Assembly (NCBI GenBank): GCA_947448415.1
Contig: CANFMT010000006.1
Span: forward strand, 37,101 to 101,100
Source: Burkholderiaceae bacterium
GTDB taxonomy: Bacteria > Pseudomonadota > Gammaproteobacteria > Burkholderiales > Burkholderiaceae
Direction of reading: 5' to 3'
Length of the DNA stretch: 64,000 nt
Under the pieces are notes generated by a model that saw only the letters and a list, made by a program, of their open reading frames with translations, was not told where the DNA came from and searched no databases. The position numbers and the translations under genes were made by a program. Below, in pieces: positions 25,747 through 35,361 of the stretch. Positions within the stretch are counted from its first letter, which is position 1. Every line of letters begins with the position of its first letter.

Positions 25747-26223
25747 ATGCTTGACTGGGGTCTTTATGGCGATATTGCAATCAGATTAGGTTTAGCCATT
25801 TTGGTTGGAGCTATTCTTGGTCTAAACCGATGGTTACACCATAAATCAGCCGGTATTCGCACCCACTCTTTAGTAGCTATTGGCTCAGCAACCGCCATCA
25901 TGCTGATTAGCGACTTTGTTACCGATGATGCGCAATCAGTAAGCCGTGTTCTACAAGGCCTTATCACCGGTCTTGGTTTTTTGGGGGCTGGTGTAATTAT
26001 TCATGAACAACGATCACAAAGGGTCCATGGACTCACTACTGCCGCCAGTCTTTGGGCATGCGCCCTTATAGGAGCAGCTTTTGGCGCTGGCCAATTTGCT
26101 CTTGGGGGATTAACTTTGGGGGCTATATTGCTTACTCTAGTCCTTGGCGGCCCCCTAGAGAGGCTATTTGCAAGGCTAAATGGGGTCAAGAGAGGATCTG
26201 AGATTTCGGATGATCCAGAATAA
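25747..26223 (+). CDS. MgtC/SapB family membrane protein (short form)
   Basis: A 158-residue membrane protein with the MgtC core: ILGLNRWLHHKSAGIRTHSL (about 24-43) and [13 protein letters not shown]. It has about four helices and lacks the C-terminal soluble domain of the paralogue at 20070. AAGGAA precedes the ATG by 6 nt. It lies near phoR within the phosphate island and is apparently transcribed alone. Role in magnesium or phosphate homeostasis is inferred from the family. Confidence 0.88.
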   Translation: MLDWGLYGDIAIRLGLAILVGAILGLNRWLHHKSAGIRTHSLVAIGSATAIMLISDFVTDDAQSVSRVLQGLITGLGFLGAGVIIHEQRSQRVHGLTTAASLWACALIGAAFGAGQFALGGLTLGAILLTLVLGGPLERLFARLNGVKRGSEISDDPE

Positions 26224-26306
26224 AAAGCCATTTAAACACTCAAAAACGAGGTTTTGTCATATTAGTTTGCTAGGATTGCCAATTCGAACAATAACGAGTT
26301 AATGCC

Positions 26307-26507
26307 ATGAGTGACTATCGATATGAAGATGCAGTAAAACAACTGCAAGAAACTGGTGCAATCGGGCTTGTTGATCTTAAAAGCCTTCCACATGACGATC
26401 TTGTAGAGTTGTTTGAGGAAATCAAAGTTTGGTGTCTATACGCCAGCGGAAAAACTGAGAAGCTTCCAAAAGAATCTAAAAAGAAGAAAAAGAAGAAAAA
26501 AGACTAG
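26307..26507 (+). CDS. Small hypothetical protein with poly-Lys end
   Basis: A 66-residue protein with an acidic helical N-terminal part (about 1-50, VDLKSLPHDDLVELFEEIK) and an abrupt basic tail with eight consecutive Lys before a final Asp. No family recognised. It ends 8 nt from the end of phoR, which converges on it. The tail recalls the other polycationic tails in this window (8726 and 11952). Confidence 0.6.
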   Translation: MSDYRYEDAVKQLQETGAIGLVDLKSLPHDDLVELFEEIKVWCLYASGKTEKLPKESKKKKKKKKD

Positions 26508-26515
26508 CTCAGCTA

Positions 26516-27814
26516 TTAAGGAGCCAATCGCTCCTTAGGAAATTGCAGTGTAAAAGTACTCCCCTTACCTGGAGTGCTTTCAATCAAAAGCTGAGCTTGG
26601 TGGCGACTGGCTATGTGCTTCACGATCGCCAACCCCAAGCCAGTCCCTCCCGTATCCCGAGAGCGACTTCTGTCAACACGATAAAAACGCTCTGTCAGCC
26701 TTGAGAGATGTTCAGAGGCAATACCAGGGCCAGTATCCGTTACTGAGAATTCACCCTGTCCTTGTGCATTGACCCGCCATTTCACGTCAATTTCACCAGC
26801 ATCAGGGGTATAGCGAATAGCATTAGAGACTAAATTGCTAAAAGCAGACAGTATTTCTCTTTCATCGCCCAATACACAATCTTTATCAATCATATTGAAA
26901 CTAAAGCTGTGCGTTCCTTGAGATAGTGCCTCAGCATCATTTCTAAGTAAGGCCATCAAAGTTTCAACATTGATTTTGTTCGTAGTTGCAGGTAAAGAAT
27001 TTGCTTCTAGATTAGCTAAGGTCAACAGATCCTCTACTAAGCTTTTCATGCGCTGTGCTTGAGACATCATCATGTCAAAATACTGATCACGCTGACTTTT
27101 CTCCAAATCTAAGGATTGCACTGTTTCCAAGAAACCCATCAAGACAGTAATTGGAGTTCTCATTTCATGTGAAACGTTAGCAACGAAATCACGTCGCATA
27201 GCATCGGCTTTCTGCAGATCAGTGACGTTTTGTATCAACAATAAATGGCGTTGATTTCCAAACGGAAAAGCTTGCAACATTAAGCTAAGGCTACTATGTT
27301 GACCCATCCTCTCTAATAATAATGGCTCATCAAAATGACGCTTAGTGATGTATTGGATAAACTCTGGTCGACGTATAAGAAAGTTTATTCTTTGCAGGAC
27401 ATCACGCTTAAAATTTAAGCCAAAAAAACGTTCCGCGATAGCGTTGCACCATTCGATTTGATCATTCTCATCAAGCATCACAATGCCGTTAGGAGATGCT
27501 TGAAAGGCCTCAATAAAATGATCGTGTTGTTGCTCAATATTCCTTATTCTCTGCTTTAGAGCCCTAACCAAGCGCTGTAACCTAAAAAAAACCTCTTCCC
27601 AAAAACCGCTTGGTAGGGGCATATTCTCAACAGAGTCAGATTGAACATACTTTCCCAATCGCGCTAGGTTAATGTAGGAATACACCAAAGGAATAGAAAG
27701 CAGTGAAATGCCTATGAAGATAGCCCATTCTGGACCCCAGTTATATAGGGCAATAAAAGCGGCTATAAATGCAAGGCAAACAAGGAAAATAAAACGAGTT
27801 AAGGCGGAAATCAT
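26516..27814 (-). CDS. phoR: Phosphate regulon sensor kinase PhoR
   Basis: A 432-residue histidine kinase: two N-terminal membrane helices (about 6-25 and 29-48), a PAS domain (about 98-205, FQASPNGIVMLDE), H-box VSHEMRTP with H216, and an ATPase domain with N, D/F and G boxes (SNLVSNAIRYTP, DTGPGIA, GTGLGLAIVKHI). It phosphorylates PhoB under phosphate limitation, held in check by PstSCAB and PhoU. Last gene of pstSCAB-phoU-phoB-phoR; it starts 65 nt after phoB. Confidence 0.95.
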   Translation of the reverse strand: MISALTRFIFLVCLAFIAAFIALYNWGPEWAIFIGISLLSIPLVYSYINLARLGKYVQSDSVENMPLPSGFWEEVFFRLQRLVRALKQRIRNIEQQHDHFIEAFQASPNGIVMLDENDQIEWCNAIAERFFGLNFKRDVLQRINFLIRRPEFIQYITKRHFDEPLLLERMGQHSSLSLMLQAFPFGNQRHLLLIQNVTDLQKADAMRRDFVANVSHEMRTPITVLMGFLETVQSLDLEKSQRDQYFDMMMSQAQRMKSLVEDLLTLANLEANSLPATTNKINVETLMALLRNDAEALSQGTHSFSFNMIDKDCVLGDEREILSAFSNLVSNAIRYTPDAGEIDVKWRVNAQGQGEFSVTDTGPGIASEHLSRLTERFYRVDRSRSRDTGGTGLGLAIVKHIASRHQAQLLIESTPGKGSTFTLQFPKERLAP

Positions 27815-27879
27815 AGTGCAATCTTAGACTATCTGAAGATAGACCTTGAAATGGCTTAAAAAAGCCTGATAAATAGGAC

Positions 27880-28593
27880 TTAGCTCTCAGATGGCATTTT
27901 AGTGATACGGTACCCACTACCCCTAACCGTCTCAATAAAACGATCACAGTCCATTGGACTTAAAGCAGCCCTCAAACGCTTAATGTGAACATCCACAGTG
28001 CGCTCTTCAATATAAACCTCATTACCCCAAACATTGTCGAGCAAACTGGTTCGTGAATGGACGCGCTCAGGATTGGCCATGAAATATTGTAAAAGCCTGT
28101 ATTCCGTGGGGCCTAAGGATATTGGCTTTGGATCTGAATTTGGCCAAACGGCTAGTACCCTGTGAGAACTAGGATCCAATTTCAACGGGCCTACTGTCAG
28201 TGGCCCAGTATCCTCAATGGGAGTTTGTCTTCGTAACAGGGCTCTTACTCTAGCTACTAGCTCTTTTGGAGAAAAAGGTTTAGTGACATAGTCATCAGCC
28301 CCAGAATCCAAACCCAACACTTTATCCGCCTCTTCACTTTTAGCGGTTAGCATCAGTATAGGTAAGCCGCGTGTGCGATCATTCGCCCTTAGCTCTTTTG
28401 CAAATTGAACGCCAGACTTACCAGGCAACATCCAATCCAAAATAATCAGACTGGGAAGGCGCTCTTTCATCAATCCCAGGGCAAGGTCGGTTTGCATTGC
28501 CTTTTCAACTTCATATCCTGCATGAGTTAAGTTAATTGCGATTAACTCTGCAATTGATGGCTCATCTTCAACTACTAGTATGCGGTGAGTCAT
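27880..28593 (-). CDS. phoB: Phosphate regulon response regulator PhoB
   Basis: A 237-residue OmpR-family regulator: receiver domain with acidic pocket E9/D10 and phospho-acceptor D53 (ILDWMLPG), Lys in TKPFSP at about 105, and a C-terminal winged-helix domain ending RTVRGSGYR-like (ETVRGSGYRI). It binds PHO boxes; several are present in this window. It starts 17 nt after phoU. Confidence 0.96.
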   Translation of the reverse strand: MTHRILVVEDEPSIAELIAINLTHAGYEVEKAMQTDLALGLMKERLPSLIILDWMLPGKSGVQFAKELRANDRTRGLPILMLTAKSEEADKVLGLDSGADDYVTKPFSPKELVARVRALLRRQTPIEDTGPLTVGPLKLDPSSHRVLAVWPNSDPKPISLGPTEYRLLQYFMANPERVHSRTSLLDNVWGNEVYIEERTVDVHIKRLRAALSPMDCDRFIETVRGSGYRITKMPSES

Positions 28594-28610
28594 AGGGAGT
28601 CTTTGCTTAT

Positions 28611-29315
28611 TTATTTAGTAGCTTCACGCACCAAATCTGCATGGGGAATATGACGAACATCCGAGCCTTTAGCAATGTAAATCACAAATTCCGCAATATT
28701 TTTTGCATGATCACCAATACGCTCAATGGCTTTTGCAATGGTGAGCATATCCAAACCTGTACTGATAATATGTGGATCTTCAGACATATAAGTAATTAAC
28801 TTACGAACAAAGCCCCTGAATTCCTCGTCAATCTGACGATCCTCAGCAACCACTTCCGCAGCAGCGACAGTATCAAGTCTTGCAAAGGCATCCAAGCTAC
28901 GGCGCAATAAAGTAATCGCCATTTGTCCAGAAAGACGAATTTCAGCCACGTTAATATTGTGTGGTGAACCAGACTCAATTAAGCGCCTTGTACGCTTAGC
29001 AACTCGCTCTGCCTCATCGCCTGCTCGCTCCAAATTCGTAATTGCTTTAGAAACCGCCATTACCAAACGTAGATCGCGCGCAGTAGGTTGACGACGTGCA
29101 ATGACCTCAGTACAAGCTAAGTCGATCTGAATTTCAAGATCGTTCACAAGCTTTTCGTTCTCAATCACGATATTGCATGTATCAAGATCCATTTGCGTAA
29201 ATGCACGCATGGCTGTAGCAATTTGGGACTCAACCAAGCCACCCATTTCAAGCAAACGGCTTGAAAGCGAATTAAGATCGGCGTCAAATTGTGATGATAA
29301 GTGTTTATCTGGCAT
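28611..29315 (-). CDS. phoU: Phosphate signalling protein PhoU
   Basis: A 234-residue protein of two three-helix PhoU repeats, each with a metal-binding E/DxxxD-type motif (NLERAGDEAERVAKR at about 93-107 and IERIGDHAKNIAEF at about 192-205). It links the Pst transporter to PhoR and keeps the kinase inhibited when phosphate is plentiful. Between pstB (13-nt gap) and phoB. Confidence 0.96.
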   Translation of the reverse strand: MPDKHLSSQFDADLNSLSSRLLEMGGLVESQIATAMRAFTQMDLDTCNIVIENEKLVNDLEIQIDLACTEVIARRQPTARDLRLVMAVSKAITNLERAGDEAERVAKRTRRLIESGSPHNINVAEIRLSGQMAITLLRRSLDAFARLDTVAAAEVVAEDRQIDEEFRGFVRKLITYMSEDPHIISTGLDMLTIAKAIERIGDHAKNIAEFVIYIAKGSDVRHIPHADLVREATK

Positions 29316-29328
29316 TTAATGTCTCCAA

Positions 29329-30177
29329 TTAACCGAAGCGACCGGTAATATAGTCTTCTGTTTCTTTGCGCTTAGGCTTGATAAAAATTTCATCTGTTTT
29401 ACCATACTCCACCAAACTACCAAGGTACATATAAGCAGTGTAGTCAGATACTCGTGCAGCTTGCTGCATATTATGGGTCACGATTGCAATGGTGTACTCA
29501 TGCTTAAGTTCGTTAATCAGCTCTTCAATTTTCCCGGTCGAAATTGGGTCTAATGCCGAAGTTGGCTCATCTAACAAAATCACAGAAGGCTTAACTGCAA
29601 CACCACGTGCAATACATAAGCGCTGCTGTTGGCCACCAGAGAGGGATAAGCCACTTTGATTTAATTTGTCCTTAGCTTCAGTCCATAGGGCTGCTTTATT
29701 AAGCGCCCACTCAACTCGTTCATCCATTTCAGAGCGAGAAAGCTTTTCATAGAGACGAACACCAAATGCAATATTTTCATAAATTGACATTGGAAACGGA
29801 GTTGGTTTTTGGAAAACCATTCCAATGCGTGAACGCAATAGGTTTAAGTCTTGCCCTGGCTCGAGAATATTCTGTCCATAGAAGTTAATTTCGCCTTCAG
29901 CGCGCTGCCCAGGATATAGGTCGTACATACGATTTAAGGTACGCAATAAAGTCGATTTACCGCATCCAGATGGGCCAATAAAAGCAGTTACCTTACCCTG
30001 CTCAATATCAAGATTGATGTTCTTGAGGCCTTGAAATGCGCCATAAAAGAAATTCAGATTTCTGACTTCAAGTGCATTGATAGTGGCCTGCTCTGAATGT
30101 TGATTTGTTGTTTCCACTTTACCCCCTTGACTATCAATCTTATTTAAGTCAAACATTGTTTTCATATTACTCATCAT
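29329..30177 (-). CDS. pstB: Phosphate ABC transporter ATPase PstB
   Basis: A 282-residue ATPase: Walker [10 protein letters not shown] (68-76), signature LSGGQQQR (about 175-182), Walker [13 protein letters not shown]. Residues 1-35 are an N-terminal extension compared with E. coli PstB. Its start overlaps the pstA stop by 4 nt. It powers PstSCA high-affinity phosphate uptake. Confidence 0.96.
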   Translation of the reverse strand: MMSNMKTMFDLNKIDSQGGKVETTNQHSEQATINALEVRNLNFFYGAFQGLKNINLDIEQGKVTAFIGPSGCGKSTLLRTLNRMYDLYPGQRAEGEINFYGQNILEPGQDLNLLRSRIGMVFQKPTPFPMSIYENIAFGVRLYEKLSRSEMDERVEWALNKAALWTEAKDKLNQSGLSLSGGQQQRLCIARGVAVKPSVILLDEPTSALDPISTGKIEELINELKHEYTIAIVTHNMQQAARVSDYTAYMYLGSLVEYGKTDEIFIKPKRKETEDYITGRFG

Positions 30178-31040
30178 CCTTGGACCTTCTCACGAAATAC
30201 CACTCGTGCCAAAATATTTAAGCCGAGAACAGCGAAAGTGATAAGTAATGCGCCACCCCACGCTAGCTCAACCCAGTTGTCGTAAGGGCTCATAGCAAAC
30301 TGAAAGATCACCACCGGCAAATTGGCCATTGGCGCATTCATATTGGTAGAGAAGAATTGGTTATTTAAAGCGGTAAATAGTAATGGCGCTGTTTCACCGC
30401 TAATGCGAGCTAATGCGAGCAAAATACCAGTCATGACACCGCTTTGAGCAGCGCGCAAAGTAATCATAAAGGCCACTTTCCACTTCGGAGTACCCAGGGC
30501 ATAGGCCGCTTCACGCAAGCTACCTGGCACCAAGCGCAACATATTTTCAGTAGTACGAACGACTACAGGAATCGCAATCAACGCTAGCGCAATGGTTCCT
30601 GCCCAACCAGAAAAGTGCCTAACTTGCGCAACAACAAATGCATACACAAATAAACCAATCACGATTGATGGTGCCGATAGCATGATATCCGTAACAAAAC
30701 GAGTAACAGCAGCTACACGGCTGCGATCACCATACTCAGATAGATATAAACCTGCCAACACACCAACAGGGGTACTAATTAAGGTGCAAGTACCAACCAA
30801 CAATAGGCTTCCAACGATAGCATTTGCAAGACCACCGCCCTCAGAACCCGGCGCAGGCGTGCTATGCGTAAACAGATTCAAATCAATTGCTGACAAGCCT
30901 TTGAAAAGTAATACACTCAAAATCCAAAACAGAAAGATCATTCCCAAAACCATTGCGCCCATGGATAGAGTTAGACCAATCTTGTTGGCACGCTTTCGTT
31001 TTGCGAAAATAGATTGATTGATATTGGAGGTATTGTTCAT
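30174..31040 (-). CDS. pstA: Phosphate ABC transporter permease PstA
   Basis: A 288-residue permease with six membrane helices and the ABC-permease loop [19 protein letters not shown]. The frame opens at 31082, but the ATG at 31040 (MNNTSNINQ) overlaps the pstC stop as ATGA, the coupling used elsewhere in this operon, and is preferred. It pairs with PstC in the inner membrane. Confidence 0.94.
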   Translation of the reverse strand: MNNTSNINQSIFAKRKRANKIGLTLSMGAMVLGMIFLFWILSVLLFKGLSAIDLNLFTHSTPAPGSEGGGLANAIVGSLLLVGTCTLISTPVGVLAGLYLSEYGDRSRVAAVTRFVTDIMLSAPSIVIGLFVYAFVVAQVRHFSGWAGTIALALIAIPVVVRTTENMLRLVPGSLREAAYALGTPKWKVAFMITLRAAQSGVMTGILLALARISGETAPLLFTALNNQFFSTNMNAPMANLPVVIFQFAMSPYDNWVELAWGGALLITFAVLGLNILARVVFREKVQG

Positions 31041-32023
31041 GTTTTCAATCCCTGCTTTTTCTCCATGTTGTTCAGCATCCATTTAGCGCATGCCAAAACT
31101 ACAAAGGTAATGATGAACAGTGCCAAGCCTAGGGCAAATAATGAGGATAAGTGATTGCCAGCCTCAGCCTCACCAAACTCATTGGCCAGAGTTGAGGCAA
31201 TTGAAGTGCCTGGAGAGAATAATGAGGGAGATAAACGATGTGCATTTCCAATCACAAATGTAACTGCCATCGTCTCACCTAGCGCCCTACCAAGACCCAA
31301 CATTACACCGCCAATTACACCTGCTTTTGTATATGGCAATACAACGTTCTTAACCACTTCCCAGGTCGTACAGCCAATGCCATAAGCAGACTCTTTAAGA
31401 ACTGGCGGAACAATTTCAAATACGTCGCGCATGACAGACGCAATAAAGGGCAGAATCATCATAGCCAAGATCAAACCAGCACACAAAATGCCAATGCCAT
31501 TAAAGGCGCCCGAGAACAAGATACCCAAACCAGGCACTTTACCCAAGGTTGCAGCTAAAGCAGGTTGAATGTATTCAGCAAACAAAGGTGCAAAGATAAA
31601 GAGACCAAACATACCGTAGATGATGGATGGAACAGCAGCCAGAAGTTCAACAGCAGTACCCAAAGGTCTACGTAATGGACCTGGACATAATTCAGTTAAG
31701 AAAACTGCAATACCAAAACTTAAGGGTACTGCAATTAGCAAGGCAATTAATGAAGTAACAACCGTTCCATAGATAGCAATCAATCCACCAAATTCACCAT
31801 TTACTACATCCCACTCCTGAGAGAAGAAGAAACCAGGGCCGAATGTATGTAGGGCTGGCCATGCATTCATGACCAGTGAAATCAAGATACCCATTAAGGC
31901 AATCAAAACTGATAATGCGAAAAATTGCGTGACTCCATGGAATAGGAAGTCTTGTACGCGCTGTAATTTCGCAATTCTCAGCGCCTGTGGCGTGGGTGCT
32001 GAATGAGACTGAGTAATATCCAT
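31037..32023 (-). CDS. pstC: Phosphate ABC transporter permease PstC
   Basis: A 328-residue permease with six helices and the loop [20 protein letters not shown], preceded by [20 protein letters not shown]. Partner of PstA. It starts 87 nt after pstS; that gap holds a strong hairpin, so it is probably expressed less than pstS. Confidence 0.95.
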   Translation of the reverse strand: MDITQSHSAPTPQALRIAKLQRVQDFLFHGVTQFFALSVLIALMGILISLVMNAWPALHTFGPGFFFSQEWDVVNGEFGGLIAIYGTVVTSLIALLIAVPLSFGIAVFLTELCPGPLRRPLGTAVELLAAVPSIIYGMFGLFIFAPLFAEYIQPALAATLGKVPGLGILFSGAFNGIGILCAGLILAMMILPFIASVMRDVFEIVPPVLKESAYGIGCTTWEVVKNVVLPYTKAGVIGGVMLGLGRALGETMAVTFVIGNAHRLSPSLFSPGTSIASTLANEFGEAEAGNHLSSLFALGLALFIITFVVLACAKWMLNNMEKKQGLKT

Positions 32024-32048
32024 TTAGATAGGCTTATTTAAATATTGA

Positions 32049-32075
32049 AACAGCCCCACAATTTGTGGAGCTGTT
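32049..32075 (-). promoter_or_regulatory. Hairpin between pstS and pstC
   Basis: AACAGC-C-CCACA and TGTGG-A-GCTGTT form an 11-bp stem with one internal mismatch and a 3-nt loop. No long T-run follows, so it is more likely an RNA stabiliser or partial terminator setting pstS above pstCAB than a full stop. Confidence 0.6.
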
Positions 32076-32110
32076 CATTAATGAATGTTTAAGGATTTAT
32101 CCGTTAAATC

Positions 32111-33133
32111 TTACTTAGTTACAACCTTTGTGAATACATTCTTGCGAATGAAGTCGGTAGTAGCATCAGGCATTGGAACGTAATCTAACTCTTCCGCCAT
32201 TTTCTTGCCGTCCTTAAATGCAAAGTCAAAGAACTTGATTACTTCAGCAGCATTAGCCTTGTTTTCTGGGTTCTTGTATAGCAAGATAAAAGAAGCGCCA
32301 GTGATTGGCCATGATTTAGCACCAGATGCATTGGTAATGAAAGTACCCATACCTGGAATCTTTGCCCAATCAGTGCCAGCTGCAGCAGCTGCAAAAGTTA
32401 AATCGTCAGGAGCCACAAAGTTACCGTCTTTGTTTTTCAAAGAGATAAATGTCATTTTGTTTTTCTTGGCATATGCATACTCAACATAACCAACAGAGTT
32501 CTTCACACGAGTTACGTTAGCAGCAACGCCTTCATTACCTTTACCGCCTACTGTAGAGGCTGCAGGCCACTTTACGTTTGCGCCAGCACCAACAGAATCT
32601 TTAAATAATTTACTTGTTTTAGCTAGGTAATCAGTAAAAATAGCGGTTGTTCCAGAGCCATCTGCACGTGTTACTACAGTAATAGGACCTGTAGGAATCT
32701 TCACGCCAGGGTTCATGATCGCAATACGCTTGTCACCCCAATCAGAAATAATGCCCTGGAAAATATCGGCCAAAGTTGGGCCGTCTAATTTGATTTCGCC
32801 TGGCTTTACACCTTCAACGTTAATCACAGGAACAACGCCGCCGATAATAGCTGGAAATTGAACCATGCCGTCTTTTTCTAATTCCTCAAAAGGAACTGGA
32901 TTATCGGTAGCTCCGAAATCAACTGTTTTTGCTTTAATTTGCTTGATGCCACCAGAAGAACCGATAGATTGGTAATTCAAATTTGAACCGGTTTTCGCTT
33001 TGAAAGCTTCTGCCCACTTAGCATAAATTGGATATGGGAATGTTGCGCCGGCACCTGTCATATCCAAAGCAAAAGCAGTTGGAGCAAGTGAAATAGCGCT
33101 AATAACTAGTGCTTTTTTCAAAAAAGATTTCAT
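32111..33133 (-). CDS. pstS: Phosphate-binding periplasmic protein PstS
   Basis: A 340-residue secreted protein: signal peptide about 1-22 (cleaved after AFA), then GAGATFPYPIYAKWAEAF and the phosphate-contact segments SIGSSGGIKQI, DFGATDNPV and TRADGSGTTAIFTDYL. It captures phosphate for PstCAB. First gene of the pst-pho operon, behind a PHO box at 33195-33212. Confidence 0.96.
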   Translation of the reverse strand: MKSFLKKALVISAISLAPTAFALDMTGAGATFPYPIYAKWAEAFKAKTGSNLNYQSIGSSGGIKQIKAKTVDFGATDNPVPFEELEKDGMVQFPAIIGGVVPVINVEGVKPGEIKLDGPTLADIFQGIISDWGDKRIAIMNPGVKIPTGPITVVTRADGSGTTAIFTDYLAKTSKLFKDSVGAGANVKWPAASTVGGKGNEGVAANVTRVKNSVGYVEYAYAKKNKMTFISLKNKDGNFVAPDDLTFAAAAAGTDWAKIPGMGTFITNASGAKSWPITGASFILLYKNPENKANAAEVIKFFDFAFKDGKKMAEELDYVPMPDATTDFIRKNVFTKVVTK

Positions 33134-33194
33134 CTAATTGGTCCTAATATTGAAATAACGCAACGTTGCGATAGAAGGACGATACGTTTCTACT

Positions 33195-33212
33195 ATGACG
33201 CTTTCATGACAT
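33195..33212 (-). promoter_or_regulatory. PHO box upstream of pstS
   Basis: Minus strand ATGTCAT, spacer GAAA, GCGTCAT: two PhoB half-sites at 11-bp period. TATCGT at 33179-33184, 10 bp downstream, fits as -10. The pstS start is 62 bp from the box. Confidence 0.8.
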
Positions 33213-33318
33213 AGCATCTAATAATAATAAAACCTTTATAAATCAGTAGTTTATGAATATACTGTTGGACTAAATCGAGAGTAGTTTTGTCACGCAGAAG
33301 ACGCGAAAAACCACCGAT

Positions 33319-34383
33319 TTAAATGATTCTCTTTAGTTTCAGGGAGGCAAAAACTGCCGCACCCGCGATCGACATCAAGATCATTACCTCATAAAAGGAG
33401 CCCTTTAAACCTGGCAGATCCTCCATATTCATTCCCATAATTCCGGTAATTAAGGTCATTGGCAGAAAAATCACCGTCATTACGGACAAGACCTGCAAGT
33501 TCTTAGCATTAAATTCGGCGACATGCGCGCCCTGTTCGTCCTGAAGAACTTTAGCGCGGTCATAAAGACTCGAAATCTCTTGCACGAGATAAGACAGCAG
33601 GTCTAAATCATCGTTTAGCCGATTCTTATCTTCTTCGCTAAACCAATATGGAAGACGTTTTACCAAGCGATGTATGGCTATTAATTCAGGTGAAAAATGT
33701 CTACGGAGGCGACTGCATTGAATCCGGATCCGACCAAGGTTTTCGTGCTGAGGAAACTCTCTTCCTTTTAGAAGGTTTTCTTCTAAATCATCCATTTCCT
33801 CAGAAATACGTGCCAATAGCGTGCGTAATTGTTCGGCACGCAAATCAAGCAACTCATGAAAGAGCTCAATCGCCGAAGCTGGATTCAGCTGGCCATTCCT
33901 TAGATCGTAACGTAGCTTATCAGTAGTTCTGAGAGGATTATTGCGTAAGGAGATCATCAGCCTTGGTGTCACTATGGCCCAAAGAGTCCCCAAACTGTAA
34001 TCACCACCATCCTCTCCAAACTCTTGGTGAAAATCATTCATCACCATCAATAGGCAATCGTCAAGCTTCTCAATGCGCTCTAAGCGACTCAGGTTGACGC
34101 CCTCCTGAATCATCTCCACAACCCTCTCTGGGATAAGCGGCGTATTTTGAAGCCAGCGCTGTATTTGAGAGTTAGAGAGATTCAAATGTAACCAAATCGA
34201 TATGTCTGGATTTTCAAGAGCGTCAGAAATTTCAAACAAAGGGATTTCATATCCATTGCCCGACGAAGGCATCGCCCATGCAAATACAACGCCAGCCACT
34301 GGAAAAGGTTTTGAAATGATTTCGTTAGACATCGTCAAATTGTATGGCAGCAGGAAAATTTTCCAAGACTTTGCTGACATCAA
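33319..34383 (-). CDS. CorA/ZntB-like divalent cation transporter
   Basis: A 354-residue protein with a long cytoplasmic N-terminal domain and two C-terminal membrane helices (about 295-315 and 328-348). The GMN signature between them is IMGMNMEDLPG, closer to the ZntB branch of the CorA family than to classic CorA. Substrate could be Zn, Mg or another divalent ion. A later ATG at 34332 (MSNEII) is an equally plausible start. No Shine-Dalgarno sequence decides between them. Divergent from the gene at 34445. Confidence 0.85.
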   Translation of the reverse strand: MMSAKSWKIFLLPYNLTMSNEIISKPFPVAGVVFAWAMPSSGNGYEIPLFEISDALENPDISIWLHLNLSNSQIQRWLQNTPLIPERVVEMIQEGVNLSRLERIEKLDDCLLMVMNDFHQEFGEDGGDYSLGTLWAIVTPRLMISLRNNPLRTTDKLRYDLRNGQLNPASAIELFHELLDLRAEQLRTLLARISEEMDDLEENLLKGREFPQHENLGRIRIQCSRLRRHFSPELIAIHRLVKRLPYWFSEEDKNRLNDDLDLLSYLVQEISSLYDRAKVLQDEQGAHVAEFNAKNLQVLSVMTVIFLPMTLITGIMGMNMEDLPGLKGSFYEVMILMSIAGAAVFASLKLKRII

Positions 34384-34444
34384 AATGTCATGTATTTAGT
34401 CTAAATAGAATATTTGCACAAATAGTAGATCTTGCTAGACTCTC

Positions 34445-35275
34445 ATGAAAAGCTTATGTCTTGCCCTTCTACTTTTACCAGTCCTTGCATGTGCTTTTGA
34501 GCCCTTGAATACGGATGATGCAGGCACTGTTAAGTCAGGTGGCAATCAGATAGAACAATATTTTTTCTCTATTAACCGAACCGGCGGTACGCAACAAGCA
34601 GATATAGTGACACCAGGTGAAGAATATACTGGAAGGACAGATGCAAAAGCTTTTCCGTTTACCTATACCAGAGGCTTAAGCGATTCAGTAGAGGCTTCAT
34701 TTTCTACAACATACTATAACGAACCTAGCGGGGCTTACTCCAAGTTCTCAAACTATGTTTTTGCAAGTAAGTGGCGGTTTTATGAAGATGAGCAAGAAGG
34801 CTATGCCCTTGCAGTTAAGCCGACATTCATATTGCCCGCCAGTCAACCACAACAAGTTGGGGGATTAGGCTTAGCTGCCTTTAACTATGGTATTAACTTC
34901 ATTGCTTCTAAGTATTGGGAAAGTTTAGAGCTGCACGTAAATGCCATGTATATGCGTTCACCTTACAACACCAACTATAGTGTTGGCACTGCTACCGACC
35001 TGAATCGAACGAATATCATTTTGGTTTCTATCGCACCTGTTTGGACTATATGCAAAAATTTAAAACTGGCCCTGGATATTGGAGCGACCACGAACCCGCC
35101 CTCAACAGAACAATATCTAAGCCATTACGCCCTCATCGCAGGTATTCTCTCTCTTACGGAAAGCGTTGATCTTGGAGTCTCTTACATGCGTGTAGGCATG
35201 AACTACGCCGAAACTTTTGCATCGCAACAGGCGGGGGCAACCCGCAGCGAAGTGGGAATCACCTGGAGGTTCTGA
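34445..35275 (+). CDS. Putative outer-membrane beta-barrel protein
   Basis: A 276-residue secreted protein: signal peptide about 1-17 (cleaved after ACA), then EPLNTDDAGTVKSGGNQIEQ, alternating hydrophobic and polar strands, and a C-terminal Phe (GITWRF), the usual outer-membrane insertion signal. The opening resembles the 'MetA-pathway of phenol degradation' / transporter-like barrel family (PF13557). Substrate unknown. It could bring substrate to the periplasm for the phosphoesterase two genes downstream, but this is speculative. Confidence 0.65.
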   Translation: MKSLCLALLLLPVLACAFEPLNTDDAGTVKSGGNQIEQYFFSINRTGGTQQADIVTPGEEYTGRTDAKAFPFTYTRGLSDSVEASFSTTYYNEPSGAYSKFSNYVFASKWRFYEDEQEGYALAVKPTFILPASQPQQVGGLGLAAFNYGINFIASKYWESLELHVNAMYMRSPYNTNYSVGTATDLNRTNIILVSIAPVWTICKNLKLALDIGATTNPPSTEQYLSHYALIAGILSLTESVDLGVSYMRVGMNYAETFASQQAGATRSEVGITWRF

Positions 35276-35361
35276 TAACTTATTCATCAAGCAATATCAA
35301 ATTGTCATAATTTCGTAGCAAACTCAGATCGGTCCTCAATGCACTGAAACAGGAGTCGTCT

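Noticed and set aside
25571..25780. N-terminal extension of the small minus-strand frame up to 25780
   Set aside because: It would overlap the ribosome site and start of the MgtC-like gene, and a good ribosome site exists for the internal ATG at 25570.
34385..34402. Possible PHO box before the outer-membrane barrel gene
   Set aside because: ATGTCAT is followed 11 bp later by TTAGTCT, which keeps almost none of the second half-site.
35302..35319. Possible PHO box before the 139-residue gene
   Set aside because: Only the first half-site TTGTCAT is good; the unit 11 bp later (TCGTAGC) matches poorly and no -10 is evident.
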